DNA of 64,000 nt from CBDBZX01 sp965213645 (GCA_965213645.1 CBDBZX010000004.1:186001-250000), one strand, 5' to 3'; counted from the first letter of the stretch, positions 41,025-50,068 are shown. The notes: generated by a model not told the origin, from the letters alone. Numbers and translations: made by a program.

Positions 41025-42599
41025 TTGACACAACAAAGCCCCAAACCTCCTACACCGCGCCCGCCGCGTTCAGCTAAGCCGCGTCAGAGCGCCTCCAAAG
41101 GAGCCTTCATCCTCATGGGCGGCACGCTCGGCAGCCGCGTCACGGGACTCTTGCGCAACGCGCTCTTCTTGCAACTCTTTTCGCCTACCGTTACGGACGC
41201 GCTCAACGTCGCCCTGAAAGTCCCTAACCTCTTCCGCGAACTGCTCGCCGAGGGCGCACTGACAAATTCATTTGTACCGATTTATAAAGGGTTGGAAGAA
41301 AAGGATGCTAAGAAGCTCTCCGGCGCACTGCTCAGCCTGCTCTTTTTTGTCAACACGCTGCTCGTACTGCTCGCGGTGTGGACTGCGCCCTGGGTTGTGT
41401 CGCTGCTGCTGCAAGACGACGCGAATGTAGATTACGCGCTCACCGTTACACTCACGCGCATCGTTTTCCCCTTTTTGGCGGCGATCTCTTTTTCCGCCTT
41501 GGCGATGGGGATTCTCCAGGCCGAAGAGCGTTTCTTCGCGCCCGCGTGGGCTCCGGTGGCGCTCAACGTGGTCACAGCAACGCTGATACTCGTCTATCCC
41601 GGACAAGCTGTGCCGCTTGCGCTTGCCTTTGTCTTAGGCGGCGTGGCGCAACTCCTTTTTCAAATTCCTGCGCTTCTAAAGCACAACCTCTTACCTCAAT
41701 TCGGACGCTGGTGGCATCCAGCTTTGGGTAGCGTCCTTGTTCTGATGATTCCTTTCACCTTTACGACGGGAGCGCGGCAGTTTCTTAACGTGGTGGCGAC
41801 GAGGGTGTTGAGCGCTCTGCCAATAGGGAGCGTGACGGCGTTTGAGAGCGCTAACCTCTTTTTAGGCTTGGCGCTCGGGCTCTTTAGTATCTCACCGGCG
41901 TTGGCGTATTACTCGAGGCTCTCTGCCAACGCCACACAGGACCCCGAGCAGTTCTCTGAAACCCTCCTGGAAGGACTGCGCCTCATCACGTTCTTGACCG
42001 TTCCCGCCGGACTTCTCCTCTGCTTCCTCGCCGCGCCTGCGATTCAAAGCGTGTTCAATTGGTTTTCAGCGGTTCGTCCGGAGGGTGGCATGAACCCGCA
42101 AGTGGTTGAACTTTCCGTCCTCGCGCTCGCGCCGCTGGGCTTAGCGGTCTTCCCTATCGGCTTGCGCAACCTCTTGATTCGCACCTTTTACGTGCGCCGC
42201 AGCGTGATAACACCCATCGTCATCAGCACGGTGTTCATCTCGCTCAACGCGCTTCTCTACACCCTGCTCGCCCCGCGCTACGGCGTTGCGGGACTGAGTT
42301 GGTCAACGGTGGCGGTCGAGTGGGCGCAGCTCTTGGTGCTCGTTTTTTACGTGTGGCGGCGCGAACGGTTCGCGTTGTCCACCTTTATGAGCCACACCCT
42401 GCGCGTTTGGCTCGCAGCAGTGGGAGCGGCAGGGCTCATGCTCATTAGCTTAGGGCTGCTCCCTCCACCCTCGGCTTGGTCGGACTATTTCTTACGCGCC
42501 GTTCTCGGGATGAGCGTTTTGAGCGGGTTCTACGTTTTGTTTAGTGTGCGTTTGGGGTTGCCGGAAATGCAGCAAGTGACAGAGCGCCTGCGCTGTTAG
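41025..42599 (+). CDS. murJ: lipid II flippase MurJ
   Basis: A 524-residue protein of the MOP superfamily with about fourteen helices: GGTLGSRVTGLLRNALFLQL near the start, VPNLFRELLAEGALTNSFVP, and the second half GLRNLLIRTFYVRRSVITPI. It moves lipid-linked peptidoglycan precursor across the membrane. I placed the start at TTG 41025, which has AAGGA 6 bases upstream; the TTG at 40986 overlaps the -10 box. Pro-rich N-terminus (PKPPTPRPPR) precedes the first helix. Confidence 0.93.
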   Translation: MTQQSPKPPTPRPPRSAKPRQSASKGAFILMGGTLGSRVTGLLRNALFLQLFSPTVTDALNVALKVPNLFRELLAEGALTNSFVPIYKGLEEKDAKKLSGALLSLLFFVNTLLVLLAVWTAPWVVSLLLQDDANVDYALTVTLTRIVFPFLAAISFSALAMGILQAEERFFAPAWAPVALNVVTATLILVYPGQAVPLALAFVLGGVAQLLFQIPALLKHNLLPQFGRWWHPALGSVLVLMIPFTFTTGARQFLNVVATRVLSALPIGSVTAFESANLFLGLALGLFSISPALAYYSRLSANATQDPEQFSETLLEGLRLITFLTVPAGLLLCFLAAPAIQSVFNWFSAVRPEGGMNPQVVELSVLALAPLGLAVFPIGLRNLLIRTFYVRRSVITPIVISTVFISLNALLYTLLAPRYGVAGLSWSTVAVEWAQLLVLVFYVWRRERFALSTFMSHTLRVWLAAVGAAGLMLISLGLLPPPSAWSDYFLRAVLGMSVLSGFYVLFSVRLGLPEMQQVTERLRC

Positions 42600-42622
42600 A
42601 CGCGCTTGACCTCTTGCCTCTA

Positions 42623-43375
42623 TCACCCTCGCTTCTGCGCCGTGAGCGAGTAGGACAGGGGCGGTTTGTGTTCGAAGTCCTGATAGGCCCGGTACGTCCC
42701 TGAGAGGTCGTGCGCGTGCTCCTCGAAGTGCGTAATGGTCAAACTCGAGTCGAGGCAGAGGGTGAGGATGCTCGAGAGCGTATGCTGAAACCAATACGAG
42801 GTGGCGCGTCCCGTCTGTGAAGGGTCCATATAGTCGGGCAAGACCTCTTCAACGAAGGGCTCTCGCCGAAAGTACGAGCTGTCCACGACGAGCTTTTGAG
42901 CCGGGTCGAAGATGCCCAAGATGGGATGTTGGTCGTAGAGGAAAAGGTGTCCGCCGGGGCGCAATAACCTCTCGACGACCTTGAAGAAGCCAGGCAAATC
43001 GGGCAGCCAACCGAGCACGCCGATGGTGACGTAAACGACGCCAAAAGCGTCGTTGTAACTATCATTTAAGTCATAGAGACTGATATGAATAAATTCAACC
43101 TCTTGATCGCTCGCCTGCGCGAGTTGCTTAGCTTGACTGAGGATGTTTTCCGACACGTCTACACCCACACAACGCGCCGCACCCGCCTTTTTCACGCTGA
43201 TGAGTTCGCGCCCGTTGTTACAGCCTAGCTGGATCACGTCTTTGTTCTCTAAACCGATACTCGAGAACACCCGGCGCTCCACCTCATTAAAGGTTGTGAA
43301 GTCAGCTTGACGGACTGCCGCGAGGAGCGCGTCGAACCCTTGCGCCTCATATACCTCGGCAGTCTGATTCCACAT
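42623..43375 (-). CDS. class I SAM-dependent methyltransferase
   Basis: A 250-residue protein with the methyltransferase motifs VIQLGCNNGRELISVKKAGA (motif I), CVGVDVSENILSQAKQLAQA (motif II) and VVERLLRPGGHLFLYDQHPI. It probably methylates a small molecule; the substrate is unknown. I chose ATG 43375 (MWNQTAEVYEAQGFD), the typical start of this subfamily. The longer frame to 43519 runs into repeat copy 2 and reads unlikely sequence. Confidence 0.85.
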   Translation of the reverse strand: MWNQTAEVYEAQGFDALLAAVRQADFTTFNEVERRVFSSIGLENKDVIQLGCNNGRELISVKKAGAARCVGVDVSENILSQAKQLAQASDQEVEFIHISLYDLNDSYNDAFGVVYVTIGVLGWLPDLPGFFKVVERLLRPGGHLFLYDQHPILGIFDPAQKLVVDSSYFRREPFVEEVLPDYMDPSQTGRATSYWFQHTLSSILTLCLDSSLTITHFEEHAHDLSGTYRAYQDFEHKPPLSYSLTAQKRG

Positions 43376-43479
43376 AGCGCGGTTCGCTTGAATATAACAT
43401 CTTTTTCCACAGAGGGTATTGTACAGCGCAACAAAGTGAAAAGCCCTTGCGTCAGATATTTTCGCAAAGGCTTTGGTGA

Positions 43480-43680
43480 CAGCTACGCTGTTAGCTAAGT
43501 TTTGCGATGCTGTTGTCACCCTGAGCTTGTCGAAGGGTCTCGTCTTTCATTCTCAGCCAGACAAGAAAGCAAAGGTAGAGATTCTTCGGCGGAGTCTATC
43601 CTACGCTCGTCGTAGGGCGGAGTCTATCCTATAGCTCGCTGTAGGGCTCAGAATGACATGACTCATTCAACGCCGTAACA
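43480..43680 (+). repeat. copy 2 of the dispersed ~200-300 bp repeat element
   Basis: Contains TGTTGTCACCCTGAGCTTGT, CGAAGGGTCTCG, AGAGATTCTTCGGCGGAGTC and CTCAGAATGACATGA in the same order as copy 1. It has an internal duplication of GGCGGAGTCTATCCTA. It lies between the methyltransferase and greA. Confidence 0.8.
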
Positions 43681-43760
43681 ACTAAGAGGTTCAAAAGTTT
43701 TACCGCGAATCTTAGCGGGTAGACCTCTTCTACTCGAAGCGCACGTCTACTACGGTGTAC

Positions 43761-44207
43761 TCAGCGGTATTGTTGCCTAAGCGGAACCTTGACCTTATCC
43801 CCCGCTTGCTTGCCCATCAGCTTTGAGCCCAAGGGCGACTCGTCCGAGATGCGGTTGTCTAAGATGTCCGCCTCGTGCGTGCCGACCAAGTGAAAGGTGT
43901 TTTGCTCGCCCGAGGTGTCCTCCAAGACTAGGCTCGCGCCCAAGCGGGCCACGGCGACATCACCCTCCTGATGCTCGACGACGACGGCGCGGTGGATGAT
44001 CTCTTCTAGGTCGGCGATGCGGGCTTCGTTGGCGCTCTGCTCCATGCGAGCTTCGTCGTAGGCAGCACTTTCACGAAGGTCGCCGTCGGCGATGGCTTGA
44101 CCCATGTTCTCGGAAATCTGCTGGCGGCGCACTTCGACTAGGTGCTTGAGTTCGTCTTTGATCTTCTGGTGGCCTTGCGGGGTGAGGTAGATAGGTTTTT
44201 TGCTCAT
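43761..44207 (-). CDS. greA: transcription elongation factor GreA
   Basis: A 148-residue GreA/GreB-family protein: MSKKPIYLTPQGHQKIKDEL, coiled-coil tip NMGQAIADGDLRESAAYDEA with the acidic residues needed for transcript cleavage, and C-terminal ISDESPLGSKLMGKQAGDKV. It rescues backtracked RNA polymerase. I chose ATG 44207 with AGGAG 8 bases upstream; the frame extended to 44267 has no site. It is divergent from lysS. Confidence 0.95.
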   Translation of the reverse strand: MSKKPIYLTPQGHQKIKDELKHLVEVRRQQISENMGQAIADGDLRESAAYDEARMEQSANEARIADLEEIIHRAVVVEHQEGDVAVARLGASLVLEDTSGEQNTFHLVGTHEADILDNRISDESPLGSKLMGKQAGDKVKVPLRQQYR

Positions 44208-44305
44208 GAGGTAGCTCCTTCGTAGGCTTTGGTTACGTTCGTAAAGGTAATTATAAGGCCGTGACACAGCAAGGATGTCGGCTCAGTGTCAGAGAGGTTG
44301 AAAAA

Positions 44306-44368
44306 GCAGAAGGCAGAATGGAAAATACGGAATTAGATACATTCTTTATTCTGCCTTCTGTATTCTTC
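44306..44368. repeat. heptanucleotide-repeat hairpin between greA and lysS
   Basis: The 63 bases divide exactly into sevens: GCAGAAG, GCAGAAT, GGAAAAT, ACGGAAT, TAGATAC, ATTCTTT, ATTCTGC, CTTCTGT, ATTCTTC. The left arm is complementary to the right arm; AGAAGGCAGAAT pairs perfectly with ATTCTGCCTTCT. The architecture is the same as at 31484-31553 but the heptamer sequence is different. Confidence 0.8.
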
Positions 44369-44468
44369 AACAAACACGCCGACTATACGCGCATTATTGT
44401 CCATGAGAGGTAATCTAAAACAGACAAGTTTTTGACCTCTTACTCTCACCCCAATTTTAGGATTTTAC

Positions 44469-45983
44469 ATGATTCAAAAATCACTCAACGAACAGCGCGA
44501 GCAGCGCCTTAAGAACTTAGAATCGTTAGAGGAACGCGGCTTCGAACCCTACCCGTACAGCTACCAGGCCACACATCACGCAGCAGATTTACAGGCCAAG
44601 CACGAAGGCGCGGAACCGGGCGACGAATTTGAAGAGGTCGTGACGGTTGCAGGCCGCGCCATGACCGTGCGGATGATGGGTAAGGCGTCGTTCGTGACCT
44701 TACAAGACGCTTCAGGACGGATTCAGGCGTATTTTCAGAAGGACGCTTTGGAGCGCTACAACGCGCTTAAAAAGATTGACCTGGGGGATTGGCTCGAGGT
44801 CACCGGCCCCTTGTTCATCACCAAAACAGGCGAGTTGACGGTTCGTACGACCGACTTTCGCCCCCTTGTTAAATCTTTGCGTCCACTACCCGACAAATAC
44901 CACGGCCTCGCTGACAAAGAGCAGCGCTACCGCCAGCGCCACCTAGACCTCATGGTCAACCCGGAGGTCAGGCGGGCGTTCGTACTGCGCTCCAAGGCCA
45001 CCTCTTACATCCGCCGTTATTTAGACGATTTAGGGTTCTTGGAGGTCGAAACGCCCGTCTTGCAGAGCGTCCCCGGCGGCGCAGAGGCGCGACCTTTTGT
45101 GACGCACCACAACACGTTCGACTACGACTTTCATCTGCGCATCTCCTTAGAGCTGTACCTCAAGCGCCTCATCGTCGGCGGCTTCGAAGCGGTCTACGAA
45201 ATCGGGCGCAACTTCCGCAACGAGGGGATGAGCCCCAAACATAACCCGGAATACACGATGTTGGAGCTTTACTGGGCGGGCAAAGACTATATAGATATCC
45301 TGGAACTCGTCGAGACGATGTACAGTTCGCTCGTGGAGGAGCTTACAGGCTCGACGATGCTCACCTATCAGGGTAAAGCGCTGGATTTCAGCACGCCTTG
45401 GGCGCGGATTGACTACACAGGTGAGTTGAAAGCTAGGGCGAATATGGACGTCGACCCCTTAGACGAAGCCGAGTTGCGCGAGTGGGTGCGCGAGCATCAT
45501 GCGCCGCAAGGAGACGTGTCAAAAAAACCTGGGGAAGCCTTGGCAGAGCAACCCATCGGTCAGATTTACAACAAGCTCTACGACCTCTACGTGGAACCGT
45601 ACTTGGAGCAGCCGACCTTTGTCATGGATCATCCGTTAGCGATCAGCCCACTGGCGAAGAAACACCGAGAGAGGCACGGCCTGGTCGAACGCTTTGAACC
45701 CGTCTGCATGGGTATCGAACTCGGCAATGCCTTTTCTGAACTCAACGACCCCCTAGACCAACGGCAGCGTTTTGAGGCGCAACAAGCCTTGCGCGACGCT
45801 GGCGACGACGAGGCGCAGCCTTTAGATGAAGATTTTTTGGCGGCGCTGGAGTACGGGATGCCCCCCACCGGAGGCTTAGGCTTGGGGATTGACCGCTTAG
45901 CGATTCTCTTGGCGGACGTGCCAAGCATCCGCGACGTAATCCTCTTTCCGCTCCTTAGACCAGAATCCCAGCCGGAGTCTTAG
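44469..45983 (+). CDS. lysS: lysyl-tRNA synthetase, class II
   Basis: A 504-residue protein with an N-terminal OB-fold anticodon domain (about 60-145; VAGRAMTVRMMGKASFVTLQ) and the class II catalytic domain: motif 1 FLEVETPVLQSVPGGAEARP, motif 2 GRNFRNEGMSPKHNPEYTML, motif 3 GLGLGIDRLAILLADVPSIR. It charges tRNA-Lys. Length is normal. TTGACC at 44432 may be its -35 but the -10 is unclear. Confidence 0.98.
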   Translation: MIQKSLNEQREQRLKNLESLEERGFEPYPYSYQATHHAADLQAKHEGAEPGDEFEEVVTVAGRAMTVRMMGKASFVTLQDASGRIQAYFQKDALERYNALKKIDLGDWLEVTGPLFITKTGELTVRTTDFRPLVKSLRPLPDKYHGLADKEQRYRQRHLDLMVNPEVRRAFVLRSKATSYIRRYLDDLGFLEVETPVLQSVPGGAEARPFVTHHNTFDYDFHLRISLELYLKRLIVGGFEAVYEIGRNFRNEGMSPKHNPEYTMLELYWAGKDYIDILELVETMYSSLVEELTGSTMLTYQGKALDFSTPWARIDYTGELKARANMDVDPLDEAELREWVREHHAPQGDVSKKPGEALAEQPIGQIYNKLYDLYVEPYLEQPTFVMDHPLAISPLAKKHRERHGLVERFEPVCMGIELGNAFSELNDPLDQRQRFEAQQALRDAGDDEAQPLDEDFLAALEYGMPPTGGLGLGIDRLAILLADVPSIRDVILFPLLRPESQPES

Positions 45984-45987
45984 TGGT

Positions 45988-46872
45988 TCAAGCATGTCTC
46001 TGACAGTGAAGGTAGGCCCACACTAAAAGGCTCGAGGCGACGCTTACGGCGGGAAAAACCCAGGCTCGCCAAACCTCGACGCCGCCCATGCTAACGACGT
46101 AGTACGAAGCAGACGCGCTGCTCGTTGGGAAGGGTGGCATGATGCTATTGACACGCTGACTGACGTAAAAACTGAGGAACGACCCGCCCCACGTTTGCGC
46201 CGCGTGTGCGGTATAAAACCCGAAGAGAAGCGTGTAGAGAACGCCGGAATATAGAGGTAGAAAGGCGGCCTTAGCCAGATAGCGCGTCAGTATGACGCCT
46301 AAAAGGGCAGCCATGAGCATCGCTGGTAGCGTGGTCACAGCGACCGCTGTAGCGGGTGTGCGCCATGTAGAGACGTAGTCACCTGACTCTTCCCACGGCA
46401 AGACGGAGGAAAGGCCGATGAGGAAAGCTGCGCCCGCGAAGAGTGCCGCGATAATGAGGCGCGTTTGAAGGTCGGGAGAGGTAGGGCTCTTTTTTTCCAA
46501 GCGCAGCAGCGCCCAAGCCGTGAGCCCGGCGAGAACGCCTAACAGGATGTGGTTCATCAGTGTAAAGAAGAGGAGCGCCGGGTCTAGGAAACCTCCCACC
46601 GAGATGGAGACCGATGAGGCGAGCGCGTTGATGAGAGGTCCTAAGAGCGCAGCGTAAAGCGCACCTAAACGCAGCGCGGTCATCCTTTGAAAAACGCGCG
46701 TGAAGGCTGCGCCTAGTAGAAGTCCTACACCGAACGTCAGCAAGATGGAGCGAGCCCAGCGCACACCCTCACCCGTACGCACAATCTCTGGCGCAAAAGG
46801 CGTGAGGTGACTTGGATTCGTAGCCGCAGCCGCTATGCCAAAAACCATCGCAACGAGAACTATAGGGCGCAT
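45988..46872 (-). CDS. hypothetical polytopic membrane protein
   Basis: A 294-residue protein with about eight hydrophobic segments, for example ALRLGALYAALLGPLINALA, FFTLMNHILLGVLAGLTAWA and VAVTTLPAMLMAALLGVILT. No conserved family motif recognised. I chose ATG 46872 because a TATACT box lies seven bases upstream (leaderless pattern); the GTG at 46911 would place that box inside the gene. It converges with lysS at 4 bases. Confidence 0.75.
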   Translation of the reverse strand: MRPIVLVAMVFGIAAAATNPSHLTPFAPEIVRTGEGVRWARSILLTFGVGLLLGAAFTRVFQRMTALRLGALYAALLGPLINALASSVSISVGGFLDPALLFFTLMNHILLGVLAGLTAWALLRLEKKSPTSPDLQTRLIIAALFAGAAFLIGLSSVLPWEESGDYVSTWRTPATAVAVTTLPAMLMAALLGVILTRYLAKAAFLPLYSGVLYTLLFGFYTAHAAQTWGGSFLSFYVSQRVNSIMPPFPTSSASASYYVVSMGGVEVWRAWVFPAVSVASSLLVWAYLHCQRHA

Positions 46873-46879
46873 CGCGCTT

Positions 46880-46885
46880 AGTATA
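46880..46885 (-). promoter_or_regulatory. -10 box for the membrane protein gene
   Basis: TATACT on the minus strand lies seven bases before ATG 46872, with no ribosome-binding site between them. Confidence 0.5.
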
Positions 46886-47048
46886 ACGGCTCTTGAAGAG
46901 GTCAATCTCACACCACTGTATTGCTACAGACAATGTAAGATAGTTCATCATTCTTTTACATAACGAGGTCTAGGGCGTGAAGTCTGCTACTATAAGTGAA
47001 GTTGCTCATACTTCTCTCACTCGAGCACATTCACCTTCGGAGACCACG

Positions 47049-47324
47049 ATGCTTTTCTTTACCTCGCCTTTAGATCAAACCGCCGACAGGCTCGTTTCAG
47101 CGCGTTATAAGGTCGCTCAGGCCGAGCGTCAAGGGTGCGGGGTGGAGGCGGCGCGGCTCGAGCTAAAAATCGCCGAAGCCGCCTGGCAAGCGGTCTGTGA
47201 CGGCGCGAAAAGCTACGCTAAAGCAAAAGGTAGGCGTCAAGTTTATAAACCCAGTACATATCAAACCCGGTGGACCAAGCGAACCCTGAGCGCGTTGTTG
47301 AGCGCTATCCCTAGAGACCACTAA
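47049..47324 (+). CDS. hypothetical small basic protein
   Basis: A 91-residue protein, MLFFTSPLDQTADRLVSARY then KVAQAERQ and two Ala/Glu-rich helices, ending with a basic tail SAKAKGRRQ-like and YQTRWTKRTLSALLSAIPRD. I chose ATG 47049 with GGAG about 6 bases upstream; a longer frame from GTG 46977 is possible. No known family. A very strong hairpin terminator follows, which supports a real transcript. Confidence 0.6.
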   Translation: MLFFTSPLDQTADRLVSARYKVAQAERQGCGVEAARLELKIAEAAWQAVCDGAKSYAKAKGRRQVYKPSTYQTRWTKRTLSALLSAIPRDH

Positions 47325-47349
47325 AACCTGCGGTAGTAAAGATGATGTA

Positions 47350-47390
47350 AAGAAGCCTGAGGTTACAGTTACAACCTCAGGCTTCTTCGT
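47350..47390. terminator. long perfect hairpin terminator
   Basis: A 15-bp perfect stem AAGAAGCCTGAGGTT / AACCTCAGGCTTCTT with an 8-base loop, between convergent genes. It can serve both strands. Confidence 0.85.
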
Positions 47391-47429
47391 GGTTGGCCTG
47401 GTCGACGAACTACCCTCGCTCAGCAGAAC

Positions 47430-48560
47430 TTAAAGCCGCACTTGGTTTCGCCCCGAGCGCTTCGCCTCATAGAGCTTGAGGTCGGCGTTATTGAGGAGCT
47501 GTTCTGGGCTTTGCTGCACGCCGTTCGCTACACCGATGCTCACCGTGATGTAGAGGTCGGGGTGGAGGTGGGACCAGGAATGTTGCTCGACCTCTTGGCG
47601 GATTTTCTCGCAGGCGGTGTGCGCTTGGGCGGCCTCGGTTTCAGGAAAGATAAACAAGAACTCCTCGCCGCCGTAGCGAGCGACTGTGTCAACGCTGCGA
47701 ATATTGCGCTCTAAAATGCGCGCGACCTCTTGCAACACCCGGTCACCGACGCCGTGCGAAAAGCGGTCGTTGACGCGCTTGAACTCGTCGATGTCGCACA
47801 AAGCGACGCTGAGCGGATGGCCGTAGCGCTCGGCACGCGCCGCCTCTTCTTGAAGGGCTGCGTTTAAGTGGCGGCGGTTGGGGAGCCCGGTCAGCGCGTC
47901 TTTGAGCGCAAGCTGAGCGAGCGCGTCGGCGCGGGCTTGTGCTCTCGCCCACGCCTCAGTGGTGCGCTTCAAGACAAAGAGCATGAGCAGCAGGATGATA
48001 TTTGCGGCGAAGAGGTCTAGGGTGGCCTCGAACCCCAACACCTCCGTTTCCCCAAAAACAGCGCGGAGGATAAACAGGGTGCTCAAGCCAGAGGTGTAGA
48101 GCACTACGCCGCTACAGAGCACCAACGCGGTTCTGCCGCTGTAGACGATAAACGCCACCGTAAACACGGTGGCAAACCACGGAAAAATCTCACCTGTGTC
48201 GCCGAGCGGACGCACGCCCGAAAAGATACCGACCATCGTGCGCGTGTAGAAGTCGAGCAAAAGGGCGAGTGCACCTAAGTGTCCCAAGCGCTCAGCGAGC
48301 GGGGAGACGCGGCGCAACAACCCTTGAACCACGGCCCATAGCGCAAACCAGAGGCTTCCTAAAGAAAGCGCAAAGAGGCTGTATGTCGCGTCTTCTGATG
48401 TCAGCAGCGTAATGAGACCTTGCAGCGCCATCGCGAGCGAGGCGACGATGAGGACAAGCTGCGACACGCGCCAGCGCAGCCGGTTGAGCGCGTCCATGTT
48501 CGCTACGTCGGGCGGGACGTTTGACGCGGCAGCGTCGTTAGAGAATAAAGATAAAGGCAT
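47430..48560 (-). CDS. membrane-bound diguanylate cyclase (GGDEF)
   Basis: A 376-residue protein with about six N-terminal membrane helices (residues 30-195), then a GGDEF domain: ALKDALTGLPNRRHLNAALQ, LCDIDEFKRVNDRFSHGVGD and the catalytic RYGGEEFLFIFPE. The domain makes cyclic di-GMP from two GTP. The I-site RxxD is not evident before GGEEF. It is the counterpart of the HD-GYP phosphodiesterase at 2329-4326, though the genes are 43 kb apart. Confidence 0.93.
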   Translation of the reverse strand: MPLSLFSNDAAASNVPPDVANMDALNRLRWRVSQLVLIVASLAMALQGLITLLTSEDATYSLFALSLGSLWFALWAVVQGLLRRVSPLAERLGHLGALALLLDFYTRTMVGIFSGVRPLGDTGEIFPWFATVFTVAFIVYSGRTALVLCSGVVLYTSGLSTLFILRAVFGETEVLGFEATLDLFAANIILLLMLFVLKRTTEAWARAQARADALAQLALKDALTGLPNRRHLNAALQEEAARAERYGHPLSVALCDIDEFKRVNDRFSHGVGDRVLQEVARILERNIRSVDTVARYGGEEFLFIFPETEAAQAHTACEKIRQEVEQHSWSHLHPDLYITVSIGVANGVQQSPEQLLNNADLKLYEAKRSGRNQVRL

Positions 48561-48679
48561 GATGGGTCTCCGCCTTCAGCCTAGCAGCTCATGTGAAAAA
48601 CACCACACACATCCGTACGCCCCAAGCTTCACGAAGTCTTTAATATAGCATTTCTACTTGACATTGCTACACTTCTCCG

Positions 48680-48689
48680 CAGATATACC
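48680..48689. repeat. 10-bp target-site duplication, left copy
   Basis: CAGATATACC directly precedes the left inverted end of the IS and is repeated at 49827-49836. Confidence 0.85.
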
Positions 48690-49826
48690 CAGGGCTTACG
48701 CATGTAGAACTTTGAGGAGGTAGTCGTCATCCCAGCCTGCCCTGCTGCGCTTGGCTTTGATACTGGCTTTAAGTGTTGACTCTAGCTTGAGCTGATTGAG
48801 GGCTAGATGTCGCAAAGTGACAAGATTAGCTTGGGCGTTTTGCGTTCTAGCTCTACTTTCATCTTCTTTGAAGGCTACGTCCAAAGTCCAATGTAAGCTG
48901 TTTTCAATACCCCAGTGAGCGCGCACAGCATAAGCGAGCGTTTCCACGTCCGTGAGGCTGGTCAGGAAGTAGCGCTCACTGACGCTCTTTTCACCGTTGA
49001 TCTCGCGGGTGCTTCTAATCTTCGCAACAGCGGCAAGGTCACGCCAAGCTGAGGTGTTCTCCAAAAAGTCCAACTCGGTGAGTAACCACACCTCGCGGGT
49101 CTCAAGGCGTCCATGACCTCGGCTGCTGGTAGACCAATGCGGTGCGCTCTGGTCCTGTTCAAAAAGCCAACGGACGTCTTCGAAAAGGTGCTTATGGTTG
49201 GCTTTGAGCGCTAAAGCGTAGTCTGCTAGGTGTTCGCGAATGGTCCAAGCAATCTGTGTTTGGGTGCCTGCTGCGTCAATTGTGACCGTCGTTCCAGCAA
49301 TATCAAGCCCTTCGAGCAGTTCGGGAATGGCGGTGATCTCGTTGCTCTTATCGGCAACTTGCTGCTGCCCTAAAACAATCTGGTGCTCACTTGCCCAAAC
49401 GCTTACTGTGTGTAAACCGCTCGCACGTGACCATTTACCATCTACCGCTCGCACAGGAACTTCCCGCTCAGCTAACGCTAAGCTCTGTGTCCATCTGAAA
49501 AACACTCCCTGCCAAGCCTCCGCATCCAGCAGCATGAACACCCGCCTAAAGGTGTCGTGGCTAGGAATACCATTAGGAAGGTCCAATATCTTCTCTAGTT
49601 GGGCTTGCTTGCCCTGACCGTACTGCTCGATCTCGCTAAACGTGTCCGCGCCACTGATCACCGCGCAGATGGCGATGACCAAAATGTCTTCTAGCTTATG
49701 GCACACGTTATGTGCTCGCGGATCAGGCACAACCGTGAAGTGGGCTAGTAGTTTCGGTATCTCTATTTCGTTCATCCTTTACTTTAGCTGCCCATGCCAG
49801 CAAAACTTGTACATGCGTATGCCCTG
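48690..49826 (-). mobile_element. complete ISAs1-family insertion sequence
   Basis: The 1137-bp element is bounded by imperfect 20-bp inverted ends, CAGGGCTTACGCATGTAGAA at left and the complement of CAGGGCATACGCATGTACAA at right (18 of 20 identical). It is flanked by a 10-bp direct repeat, CAGATATACC. ISAs1-type elements make 8-10 bp duplications. The intact ends, duplication and transposase suggest recent movement. It sits in an intergenic region and disrupts no visible gene. Confidence 0.9.
48696..49775 (-). CDS. ISAs1-family transposase
   Basis: A 359-residue DDE transposase with the ISAs1 signature: HFTVVPDPRAHNVCHKLEDI, ICAVISGADTFSEIEQYG, GIPSHDTFRRVFMLLD, VRAVDGKWSRAS, TIDAAGTQTQIAWTIRE, ALKANHKHLFEDV and YAVRAHWGIENSLHWTLDVA with FKEDESRAR. 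Full length with no stop or frameshift, so probably active. Confidence 0.95.
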   Translation of the reverse strand: MNEIEIPKLLAHFTVVPDPRAHNVCHKLEDILVIAICAVISGADTFSEIEQYGQGKQAQLEKILDLPNGIPSHDTFRRVFMLLDAEAWQGVFFRWTQSLALAEREVPVRAVDGKWSRASGLHTVSVWASEHQIVLGQQQVADKSNEITAIPELLEGLDIAGTTVTIDAAGTQTQIAWTIREHLADYALALKANHKHLFEDVRWLFEQDQSAPHWSTSSRGHGRLETREVWLLTELDFLENTSAWRDLAAVAKIRSTREINGEKSVSERYFLTSLTDVETLAYAVRAHWGIENSLHWTLDVAFKEDESRARTQNAQANLVTLRHLALNQLKLESTLKASIKAKRSRAGWDDDYLLKVLHA

Positions 49827-49836
49827 CAGATATACC
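49827..49836. repeat. 10-bp target-site duplication, right copy
   Basis: CAGATATACC immediately after the right inverted end of the IS, identical to 48680-48689. Confidence 0.85.
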
Positions 49837-49929
49837 CGCTAAAGCAGGGCTTCTCCCGAAGGAGGGCTACGCAAACGAAGTTTCCCTTTCGCCTTCGCGA
49901 AAACGGTGTAACCAGGAACAGGTCATCTC

Positions 49930-49993
49930 TTGAAGTGCGCGCTAAACGATGTCCTTGTTATTGAGGGTGTAGCTGACCAGATGATACCTGCTA
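49930..49993 (-). repeat. copy 3 of the diverged ~60-bp dispersed repeat
   Basis: On the minus strand, TAGCAGGTATCATCTGGTCA (49974-49993) is followed by an ACACCCTCAATAACAAGGAC stretch, matching the copies at 13535 and 39197. The surrounding 49837-50068 stretch has no gene. Confidence 0.55.
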
Positions 49994-50068
49994 ATAAATT
50001 GATACACTTCGGGTGCGCCGCAAACCCCTCCAAACCGTGAGGCAAGGGGGCGCCACCACGCCACCTCT

